NCBI GenBank assembly: GCA_029962745.1
Contig: CM057171.1
Span: 1,826,135-1,890,134 of the forward strand
DNA: 64,000 nt
Direction: 5' to 3'
Origin: Echinometra lucunter
Taxonomy: Eukaryota; Echinodermata; Echinoidea; Camarodonta; Echinometridae
Shown: piece after piece, positions 1 through 12,300 of the stretch
How positions within the stretch are numbered: position 1 is the stretch's first letter
How the letters are laid out: each line of letters begins with the position of its first letter
The notes under the pieces: model-generated
Databases searched by the model: none
What the model was told of the DNA's origin: nothing
What the model saw: only the letters and a program-made list of their open reading frames with translations
Position numbers and translations under genes: made by a program

Positions 1-245
1 TTTCTTGAATAAGGAAAATTTTAGATAATTATGGTGTATTCGACCATCTTAATAAGCCATAGAAAGCAACGGTCTTTTTTTTTTTTTGGGGGGGGGGGTG
101 GCATTTCAATGTGAAGATTTGAATGTGTTGAACTTGGGAGGAAAAAGAGAGCAGTTATTTGTATCGATCAATTCATTTAATAGAAATACTAGCCTCGTAG
201 AAGATAAAAGTGGCAATGATGTATTCTTTTCATTCTACTCTGCAG

Positions 246-319
246 TGCAAACGGAGAAAATGAAGTTTGCTGAAGCTGAAAAGAAAATGGAAAACAAGAT
301 GTCTGGTATTGAGAAGGAG
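246..319 (+). CDS. SYCP1: SYCP1 exon (first in window)
   Basis: Acceptor ctctgcag at 238-245 and donor gtagta at 320. It starts with two bases of a split codon and reads QTEKMKFAEAEKKMENKMSG then IEKE; charged coiled coil. The preceding exon is not in the window. A poly-T/poly-G run (about 70-98) lies in the upstream intron. Confidence 0.68.
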
Positions 320-3300
320 GTAGTAAAAACCTTGCAGTATTTGATACTTAACTTGCCTGTGCACTTTCATGTGTTTCTTCTTGTATTGAAAGAATCATAA
401 AATTAGTTCTACGTAGTAAAGGTATGGAAATGAGCCTTATTTGAATTTATTGAAATCCATGTAATTAGAACCTTCCTTTTAAACATCATGTTGAAGTGTG
501 TCTCATAAGCTGGATAAGTAAATCCATATTTCAAACTAAAAAAACTTTTCTGAAGTACAAAAAGCAAATGAATTCTTGAATTTCACTTGTGTAGTGATGT
601 GACTTTCTATCGTGTTTCATTGTAACTTGTGATTGAACATGAGCTGACCACAGGCTATGATCAGAGATGAATTGGGGTCTTTTGTTAAGGAATCTAGGGG
701 GGGGGGAGAAAAATTTGGAGGTAGAGAGTGAGAAGCTGTGGTGACTGGGAAAGAAGCTGATGCATGTTCAACATACATGATTGCTTATGACTCTCTTTAA
801 GACTACATTCTTGAAATATACTGTGATCTCAGATGAGACAAGCCACTTTCATGGGGGAGGCTGTTATTTTATGCCTGAATAAACTTTTATAGCCTTCCAA
901 CCTAACTCAAAACACCTCCGAGTAGTTTGTGGAACTCTTTCACTTTTTTTTTCACTTTTTTCTGTAGTGCAAGGAGCTGTAAAGTACTTCTTACAATTTA
1001 GATATGAATAAGAAATCTTTCCCATATCATTAGATTTTTAATCAGTGCAAAGTGCTTCATAATAGCAGTGGCATGTAAACCACAGCACTTTATCCTCGGA
1101 GCTTATATATGTTTTGTTTGCAGTGTGAAGAATTGCAGACTATCTGTGAGAAGAAAGACCAGACTATCTCTAAACTTCATGATGACATCAAGAAGACATC
1201 TAAACAGATCGCTGTCCTTCAACAAGAGAAAGGTTGGCAAATTACAACTGATTTTCAAGAGCCCAATTCTTCTCACATTCAAAGGCTAATATCTCCACTT
1301 ATATTCATTCTTAAGAGTCGGTTTATATATCAAATTAAAGGTAACGAAACGGGGAACAATAATCACTAATAAAACTGGATTTGAAAAATCCCGACTTGTG
1401 AGTCATTTCGACATGATGCATCACAATTGTTGTACCATGTTCAAACAAAAAGGAGGGAGCTCACTAACTTGTGTCCTTTTCATGTGTAAAGAAGGTCATG
1501 AAAAAAGTACCTACTGTTAAAGACTCATACGTATGTCCATTGGCAAGCCCCTGTTCACATATGGTGCATTAAACTGCAGCTCTTATTCACATTAGCACTT
1601 CAGATATAGTTCAAATTGTAATGTATGTGAACATATTGAATGTATTGTATTACGCCATCTACTGTTGAGATGTGAAATATTTGTGTTAGTACTGATTGTA
1701 CTTAAGACACTGCAACCATATCTCTTGGAGTCAAGACGCGTTATTATTGTGCTCGTCACATCACATGGTGTCAGGAATTTTGAAGAACCAACGCTTCCAT
1801 AGAGATATTGGATCAGTATGTTGGGTCTGCAGCCTCTGGAACAATTGTCCTTTGAAGGGAACTTGTCCAAGAACTTTAATGACTGGATACGTGAATTCAG
1901 AGTTTATGAGATAGCTACTCAATTGACGGAGAAGCCAGAAATCGTTCCCCATAATGTTCAGAAAAATTGATTTTTACGTAACATACTTTGACTATGGGTT
2001 AAGAAAATATGTAATTTCCAAGAAAATTGAGAAAATCTGAAATTCATGTACAGAGTTAATGGAGACCTGCTCGCATATGATGTCATCAGTGTTGCCAATT
2101 TGCAGAACCGAGAGTAATTTACTAGAAAATGTATATGAGTATAATTTTCTTATTCTTTGACCGATTCTGCTCATTTCTTTTTTAAAATGCTGTTCAAATT
2201 TATCCCCTTTTATTGAAACAGTGAAACTTCTCCTTTAACCTTCTTTCCCATTCTCTTTGTTCACATTGTTTATTCATAAGGTTAATTCTTCCTTGTATCA
2301 TCCCATTTTCTTCCCATCATTCTTCACCACTTCGCTCCTTCTTATGTTCTTTTCTACCTATCCATTCTTTTCCTCTGCTTTTTCCCCTTAAATTCTTACA
2401 TTCTAACCTTGCTTCTCTCACATAGAATGCCTCCAGGAGTTCTTGAATCAAGCCAATGAAGAAATAGAGGCTAACCAGCAACTTCATTACTCTTCTCCTT
2501 CCATTCCTTTTCTACCTATCCATTGTTTTCCTCTGTTTTTAATCTTGAATTCTTACATTCTAACCTGGCTTCTCTCCCATAGAATGTCTCCAGGAGTCTT
2601 TAAATCAAGCCAATGAAGAGGTAGAGGCTAACCAGCAACTCCTAGCAAAGATCAAATCAGAACTCAAGGAAACAACAAGTCACAAGAACAAACTACAAAT
2701 TCAACAGGTAGAGTTGTTTACATGCTACCATCTCCTGTTAGCCGGCCAGACAGTGTATATTTATTCATTTTTATTTATTTCTTTTTTTACTCTTTTTTTG
2801 TACCTAGGGTGATTTCATCAGTGATTCAAACACTGTTTAATTTGAAGGCCCATTACAGAAAATGATACTCTTCTTGCTTAATTTCTGCAGATGATAGCAA
2901 TACCACTTTCGGCTTATCAGACTGATTTGAGTAGAACATTAGTTTTCCATATTTTTCGGCAAAACACAGTAAAATGAAGATCACTGATTGTAATTCCAAG
3001 GCAGTATGCAGTCCTGATTTTATGTCACTCATTGTGTATAGTATCCTTTTTTCATGTCACCAAGAATTATGATTTGATGTATAATGTATTATAATCTAGT
3101 ACCAGTTTAACCCATTCATGACAGAGGGTCCTCATGTCTGGTTCAGCCCAGTAACCTTTGAACTCTGTAACAATATAAAGACAAAGCAAGAAATTCTGCA
3201 CTTGCTGTGCCCATTTTAGTTGTGTCACTTTTTTTATTTGATGAAGAATTTTTTTTAAAGAGAAATAAGCACTAGAATCCTTGAATAGAAATGTGACGGA

Positions 3301-6300
3301 AAGTTCAGAATCACAGTTTTTCCATGCAAATTAGCAACTTCTTTACATACTTTTTGTTGATTTCTATTTTTTTCAGATACATGATATCTTATGAGAAAAA
3401 TGCGGCAATAAAAGAAAAAAAATTGTTGTGTTCCATTTGAAGAAGAAAGGCTGATCAAATAAAGCTTAATCCAAATAATTCTTGTCATGATTGGATTAAT
3501 AATGGATGCAAATAGTTGATGATATCATACCAACCTAAATGATGACTGTGATGCCTTATGCAGGGCTCAAATGATGTCATTTCTGATTTTAGGTTTAATG
3601 AAATGCAGTCTTATTATTTATGTTATTGAATTATTTAAACTCTGTGTGATTTCTACACATGTTTCTTTAATTTGGCAGGCTGAACAAGAGAAGGAGATTC
3701 AAGTGCTCATGAAAGATGCCGAGATATCTAGAAAACAAACTGCTCAAGACAAGAAGACAGTGGAGTGTCTTGAAGGAGAGATAAAAGCCAAGGAGGTATA
3801 TGCCTACTTGATATCATTTATGAAAAAAATGTGTTTCTTGATAATTATAAATCACTTGGTGACTTTCATGCTGATTCATCTCATATTTTTCTTGAATGCA
3901 GTCTGCATCATTTAGAGCTGAAAAGCAATAACAAACAAAACAGCATTGTTGTTTTATGAATATGGCTTGCAATTCTCCTTTTTCCTTATATCTTCAGTGT
4001 ACATATCAGCGGAGCCTGAGAATGATAATCTTTAGTCCCATTGAAAATAAACTATTGTCGAATCAACCTTGTAGGTCACATCTCATATGAGATTCAATTT
4101 GTCCATTCTATATTTAGAAAACAGTGGCAGAACTAGATGATAAGCTACATAACCTGAAGGATGAAAAGAAACAATTGGAACACAAAATTGAAGACCAGAA
4201 CAAGATATTACTTAAGAAAGAGGTAAGAATTGTGAACAGGATCATATTATGCCCTACTTTGGCAAAAGGAAGCAAGTAACAGTGAGTGCAAATGCCACAA
4301 ATGAAGAACATTTGATTTTGACTAGGCCCTGCAACATTGTGATATGAAATCATGCTTGCTTCCTTTTGCCAAAGTTTACAGGCAATTCTGTGCTCTTGCT
4401 TCCTTTTACTACCAAAATATTTCAGCAATGGGTAAAATTTAGGACTAGTGGCTTTGTTGGTTAAATGGAGCATACCTCAACTATGCCAAGTCAATAAAAA
4501 GTCAATTTCCATGAAAGTGTCACTTGCTTCCTTTTTCCAAAGTAGGGCAGTGTTGGTTGAATTTTTTCTTCAGTCATTTCATTCATCTGTGCCCTCAACA
4601 ATAATAGAGTACCGGAGTGTGACGTCATCAATTTTTTTTTTTTTTTGCATTTGAGCATTTTCATGAATATATTCTGGTAGAGCATGATGAAAAACCTCCA
4701 CACACCAAATTTGATGTGAATCTGTGAATCGGTTCACAGTGGCCCAAGGTATGGCCACATGAATGCTTAAATATCCCCATTGAAATCAGTGTAAATTAGC
4801 CTGGATTCAGAACTGTTTAGAACCAGGCCAATTTACACTGATTTCAATGGGGCTAGGTAGGTATTCATGTGGCCTCATATGGGGTCCCCATGAGCCGATT
4901 CCCATAAAATTTGGGCTGTGGATGTTTTTCATCATGCTCCATCGAGACATGGTATCCAAAATTCTGAAATTCAAAAAAAGTTTTTTGTGACTTCATCGCT
5001 TCGGTGCTCTATAGTCTTGTTCAATGTACATATACATTAATGTGAATGATAGGTATTGAATGCAGGTACTGTCATCTCACAGCACTGCAAATGAAACTAA
5101 ATTACCAAATAGTTTGGAGGTGTCATGGTGTAGTGGTTCTGTCACTTGACTCTTAATCAAAGAGGTGAGGGTTCGAATCCAGGCCTGGCACTAATGTCCT
5201 TTGGCAAGACATTAATCCACATTTGCCACTCTCCACCCAGGTGTATAAGTGGGTACCCGGTAGGAAGAAATTCTGTTAGCGCCTTGCATGGCAGCTCCTT
5301 CAGCCGGGGTAATAATATTAACTTTTGTAGAGCGCAGTAGAGTATATGCATATAGTAGCTGCGCTATATAAATGGACAATATTATTATTATTAATATTAT
5401 CATAAACCTAACAAATCTTGTGATCAAGTGGTATTATAGTGCTTGTGTCATGGTCATTTATTATTATTATTATTTATTTGGCCATAAAAATCAGAAATTG
5501 ATACACAATTGACATACAACATGAACAGAATAAAATACATACAAATATCATTAAAATGACAACAAGAAAAGGAAATAAGAAGTAAAGAGCAGAGGAAAGA
5601 AATGGTTGCCAATGGGCCAGAGCTCCCAAAAGTGAAATCCTTCACTATTACCTGGAGGCATGTGAGCCCTCATAGGCAACCATGTAGAAGAATATTGCAC
5701 AAGCCCTGATGAAAAATTTCGAGCACAAAATACAATTCAAAATACAATTCCTGAATGTATTGCATTTTTCAAAGATCTACAAAAGCTTGAAAAATGCATG
5801 TCAGATAGTTTAGGCACAAAAGGTGGATTTCAAGTGTGATAAAAGGAAATTATAAGTTGAATAAGCTAATTTTCTTTATTTTACAAGCACTTTGGTTGAA
5901 TACTCTGCACTAGCACCTGAATGTTAAGAAATTTACTTTCAAATGTTGGATTTTACTCATCACTGTAATCAGGGAGATATGACATCATTGAAGGGTGAAC
6001 TAAAAGAAGTATTGGAGAGAGAGAAATCTTCCTATGACAAACTAGATAGTATGAGGAAAGAACTGCAGTTAGAAAGGTAAGTTGACACCTATTTCTGTGT
6101 GCTGATAGTAGTTTACTACATAGTAATCAAAATGGATATTGTAACCACAAAAGGATGTTATTTACATTGTTAGGGGTCTCCTTTAACCCATTCGTGACAG
6201 AGGTCCACATTTTGTGGTTTGACCTAATAACTTTTGATGCAAAGCCCTAAAAATCATATCAAATACATGAGCAGAAAGAGCAAAAAATTCTACACAAACT

Positions 6301-9300
6301 GTGCCAATTTTGGTTGCATCAATATTTGTTGTTTGATGCTGAAATTTTTTTAAAGGAAACTAAGCATTAAAATCCTTAAATTGGCAATGTGATAGAAGGT
6401 TCAAAATCACCGTTTTCCCCTGCAAATTGGCAACTTTTGACTTCTCATCATAATTTCAGTCAATTTATATTCATTTCAGATCCATGACATTTTATAAGAA
6501 AAATGTAGCAATAAAATAAGAATGTTGGTGTTGCCAATTTGAAGAATAAAAGCTGATCAAATTAGGCTTTAAATAATTCCCGATACGAATGGGTTAATGA
6601 GAACTGAATTAGTGCATTTCCATAGTTAAAGTAGTTGGTTTATAACCAGTCAACAATTAGCCTATGGTATTCCGCAGATAAAATGTAAATGCAAGTTTGA
6701 TTTTCTAGTCTAGCAGAAGTTTGACTCTTCTAAGTTTGATTGGTGTAGTTTAAGAGGATCATTGGTAAATCAGTAAACCATTCCCTTTTGTCCTTGTTTA
6801 TTAATACATGCAAACATGTCATATATTCTTCCATTGATTTTCTTTTTTCTCTCCCGTGCACTTTTTCTCTATCTGGCAATTTAGTTCTGAGAATGCTAAA
6901 CTAGTTGATGTCATTGAGTATACCAGAAAGGACAAGCAAACCTTAGAGCAAGAACTGGTCGAATTGAAAGCAGAAGCTGAAGACCTCAGTGCCAAAATCA
7001 AGGTAGGAATGTCAAATTTAGTCATTTTGTTTTTCTTGTTTTCAATATTTATTTTCCACACAACACAAAAGGTTCATTCCAATACCAAGCGGCAAACCCC
7101 CACAGAAAAGATTTTTTCTTAGTGTTCACATATGGCATGGTACATGTAGAATGTGCCACTTATGATAATCAAATGCACATTAACTTGTGAATAATAAATC
7201 AGGTGCAGTATATCAGACCTTCATTGCTCTACGCTTTAATGCTACCAGGAGACACAAAAGATAATTTGACCTTTTTTGAAAACTCCTAAAATCTCATTGA
7301 TTTATGCGAAAAGAAAAACCACAGGGGGTGCGGTATGCTGCACCAAGCCTTAAATTATTCCCAACTGTAAGTGAAATAATCATACACTTATACTTATGCA
7401 TTAAAGTGAGTTTTAGTGATCCTATTAAAAAAAAACCAAAAAAAAAACCAAACAAACTTAGAGTAAGATTTAGAAAAAAAACCCAGCAATGTTGATAAAA
7501 ACTGTCGAAAATTTGTTTGTAGATAGGTACGTTCCTTTAAAGGGTAAGTCCACCCTAGAAGTTTCACTGTTTCAATAAAAGGAGATAAATTTGAACAGCA
7601 TTTTAAAAAAGAAATGAGCAAAATCGGTCAAAGAATAAGAAAATTACACTTATTTACATTTTCTAGTAAACTACTCTCGGCTCTGCAAATTGGCAACACT
7701 GATGACATCATATGCGAGCTGGTCTCCATTCAATTTGTATATGAAATTTCACCTTTTCTTAATTTTCTTGGAAGTTACACATTTTCTTACCCCGTTGCCA
7801 ATTCGCAGAGCCGAGAGTAATTTACTAGAAAATGTAAATGAGTGTCATTTTCTTATTCTTTGACCGATTTTACTCATTTCTTCTTCACAATGCTGTTCAA
7901 ATTTATCTTCTTTTATTGAAATAGTGAAATTTCTAGGGTGGACTTTCCCTTTAAAAAGTAACTTATTCTAGATGTAAATGTAATAATGATATGGTCTTAT
8001 TAGAATGTGTAGCCTAATCAGTTAAATGTATGATACTGCTCTCCCTGAGGGCCCGGGAATTATAATCAACTGCAGCAGCAATACCAGATTCTCATTTAAT
8101 ACACCTGGGTCAAGAGGGACAAATATGAGTGAAACACCTTGCCATAGGATGTTTGTAAGCACTTTAATGGGGATTAAATCTACCAATGAAGAACAAATTG
8201 AAGGTTTAGTGCAACAAAGGGCTATCTGCATTTTTGATTTGAATGAGATTTTGAAATTAAAGTGGTCCAGTAGAGACCGGGAACCCATTGGTAACAATAG
8301 TACTGCAAACTTTGCTACAGCTGGGTATTACCCAGAATAGATATGGCTATTTGCTTTAAACTGCAATATGTCAGTGCAACAAATCTTTATTTCAAGATTT
8401 ATCAAAATTGCCAAAAATGCAGAAAGGCAGTTGTTGCACTAGACCCTGGAAATGTCTAAAGGACATTGAGAAATCTTTCTCCTATCTCACTCTGACAGGT
8501 TCTTGAGGATGATATGGAAGTAGAGAAGACCAAACTACAGACAGTCCTCAATGCTAAGGATGCCTTAGAGAAAGCTAAAGATGATCTTCAAGTCCAACAT
8601 GAGAAGCATTCAGATGATATCAACAAGCTCTTAGAGGAGGAAAAGAAACAGGTATCATGTCATTTTTGAGGAAGCAGACTTATTCTCATGACATAGAGAA
8701 AGGTTAAATCTTGATGGTTCCTACGTATGATGTTAAAAAAAGTAACAAAAGCCAAGTAATTTGAGCAACTAAAGATAGACAAGCAGCCTAGATTTTTCTT
8801 TTCAACATCATCTTTATTTGCGCAGAAGCAAAAGGGAATACAAAGTTGTGATCTCTCCAAATGAATTATATTATCCATTGCCATATTTATTTTACGCTTT
8901 CTGATGTGATTGATTGATTTAAAGAACCAGGAGCTTATTGAAGAACTTGAGAATCTGAAGAAAGAGAAGTGCAACCTGGAAGAGAAGAACAAGTCTCTCC
9001 ATGGGCAGACTGGAGGCAAGACTAAGCAGATCAAAGACTTACAGCAAGAGATCAAGACCCTAAAGGGAAAGCTGACTACCATGACCAAACAAAAGACATC
9101 ATGTGAAGAAGGAGTAAGATTCTTCCATGTTTAAACCATACATGCTTGTGAAATCATTGCTTCACGGTCAATTTTATTAATGATAACTGAATTTCTAGCC
9201 TTAACCCTGTACTTTATCCTCAACTCAGACCCTAACCCAAACTTTAAACTTAATCTAAATTCATTTGAAACAGTAAGTCTTGGACAAAATAAACACAAGA

Positions 9301-12300
9301 ACAATTGTCATGAGAACAACGATGTCGGATCACCTCTTCCAAATGTATTGTAAAAATACAATAACTTCTAACTCAATGAAATTGTTATCCCATGTATCCT
9401 CCTCACTGAATCATAAAAACTTACATTGAACATTCAAAACTGTGAATAAATTTGTAAAACTGTTTTAATAGAAACTACATGATATCTGAGTAACAATGAT
9501 CTACAGGTAATAGCACTGCTTACACACATTGTAGATGTATTAGTCACTATATAAATCCATAATATTATCATTACTTTTGCTATGTTTAGATGGTCGACTT
9601 GCAGAAGGACTTGGATTCAGCACAGGCTGAGATGGAAACACTGAAGAAAGAGATGGCTAAGCTTTCAGAAGAAAGGGAAGAGGCAGAGAAGAAAGAGAAG
9701 CTGGCAACTATAGCCCAGGAAGAACAAATGAAGACTTTTGAACATGTAATGAACACATACAAGGTTAGCTCATCCAGTTTCTTTATTCAGATACTGAACA
9801 GTCAGGCAAACTCTCGACTTCCCGGGAGAGGCCATAATCCCCGAAAGTAGACTTATTCCGTGGCATTGCATAATCCCCAAGGATTCCTCCGCTGAGCAAG
9901 ACTATACAAAGTGAATTGTCCGTGTGTGATATACTGTTGAAAAAAAAAAATCATATAAAAAAAAACAACATGGCAGCGGATTTTGTTGCCTCGAGTACAG
10001 GCTTGAACTAGTGCGTCTCCGCATTTCTATGTGTATTATGTAACCTTATTTGTGTATGTGTTTGTTATGAAGTGCAATGTATGTTTCAAAACACTAAGAA
10101 GGAATCAAGAGCACGTTGTGTGTGATTGTGGTGACAAATGCCATAAAAGATGCTCTAATACAACCCACTTGCAAGATAAGTGGTCATGTTATCAATGTAT
10201 TGCAAATGAAATGCCTTTTAATCAGATTCTTGATGATGATGAATTTAAAATGTCCATTGATGCGTTCTTTAATCAAGACTGTAACATAAATAATATTCCA
10301 ATGCTGTGTTCTAAAGTTTTTAATGGTTTTAATGAAATCGATGATGGTCCACCTGATTTGTTTTTCCCTTCATCCAATTATTACTTCAGCGACACGTTTA
10401 AGAATAAATTAGATTCCTTTAACGCCTACGATAAGAACGTTCTTTCAATGTTCCATTTAAATCGTCGCAGTTTGGCCTCTAATTTCATGAGCCTACAAGA
10501 TTATATTCATACTCTAAAACATAGATTCTCCATATATGCTTTTTCTGAAACATGGTTCAAAGATAATGTTCCATCAAGGTACAACATGGCAGGATAGTCA
10601 TTATTACACAAATCCAGAGGAAATAGAGTAGGTGGGGGAGTATGTTTATATGTTAAATCAAACTTGAATTTTAAACAACGGTTAGATATTTCTTTTGGAA
10701 ATAGTAACATAGACTCATTATTTATAGAACTGCAGTTTAATTCCCATAAAAATGTGATTGTGGGTGTGGTGTATAAGGCTCCAAATTCTGATTCAAAGTC
10801 TTTTAATGAACTTTTAGAAAAATGTTTATCAACTGTTTCCAATGAAGATAAGTATTGCTATATACTTGGTGATTTCAATTTTGATATATTGCAACATTCC
10901 TCACATTTACCAACGAGTGATTTTTTAAGTTCTATGTACTCAAATGGTTTTCAGCCACTGATAACCAAACCTACACGTATCTCTAATTCATCTTGTACCT
11001 GTACCGATAATATATTTACAAATGTCTTAGACAAGTCAATTCTTCCAGGAATACTCTATTGTGATATCTCAGACCATCTACCCGTATTTCAATTAACCGA
11101 TTTTGTCACTTTACACACTAATCCTATCTCACATTCTTCTGTTAACCAATCAATCTTTTCAAGAGTAAACTTCGAAGATATTTCTAAGGACCTAAGTTCA
11201 AATAATTGGGTGTGTGTAAAAAGGTGTGGCGACGCCAATTCAGCATACAACGCATTTGCGTACACTTTATCTGAAGTCTGTAATAGACATGCTGATACGC
11301 GTGAACGCCCCAAACGTAAAAACAAGGACATTCCTAGGAAACCGTGGATCACCGAGGGAATTTGTGTTCTATCAATAAAAAACAGAGACTATTCCGGAAG
11401 TATTTAAAGAACCCATCATCTAAAAATGAGATATATTATAAAAAATATCGAAATAAATTGAATTATATTATAAAGATTTCAAAAAGAAAACACTATGCAC
11501 AACTTCTAGAAAAGAACAAGTCGAATCTTTCGAAAACTTGGCAAACTATCAATGATATACTTGGAAGGAAAAGAAAACACAAGTTACCAAGCTATATTCT
11601 GAAAGATGATAAGAAAATATATGATGAAAATGAAATAGCAAATGCATTTAATTCACATTTCACCAATATTGGTGCATCCCTTGCTAATGATGTTCAATCA
11701 ACCACAAAACATTTTTCTGACTATCTAGATCCACGGGTTTCTAAATCCTTGTTTTTTACGCCAACCACTGAATACGAAATAATACAGATTGTTAAAAAAT
11801 TGAAAATCAGTTCTTCGTGTGGTCATGATGATATAAGTACGAATTTTGTGAAAAAAATTATATATTGTATATCCAAACCCCTTGAATACATTTGTAACTT
11901 GTCAATGTGTACAGGCATCGTTCCAGATAGTCTTAAAATAGCTAAAATAATTCCAATATATAAAAAGAATGATTCTTACTTAATCCAAAATTACCGGCCA
12001 ATATCTCTTTTACCAACTTTTTCGAAAATTTTAGAACGCATCATATTTAAAAGGCTTTATAGTCACTTAAGCGAAAATAATATTCTTACCAAGTATCAGT
12101 TTGGATTCAGACCCAACCACTCTACTGAATTTGCTTTACTTCATGCAATAGAACATATTACATCATGTTTAGATAAAAGAGAGTTTACGTTAGGGATATA
12201 TATCGATCTAAGTAAAGCATTTGACACTTTAAATCATAAAATCATGTTGTATAAATTAAATCACTATGGAGTGCGGGGAATACCGCACGATTGGTTTGTT

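Noticed and set aside
5118..5190. A functional tRNA gene
   Set aside because: A and B boxes are present, but the stems do not close and a SINE body with (att)n tail follows.
10031..10597. A cellular PHD-finger gene
   Set aside because: The PHD-like region is followed in frame by an APE endonuclease and then a reverse transcriptase within one LINE.
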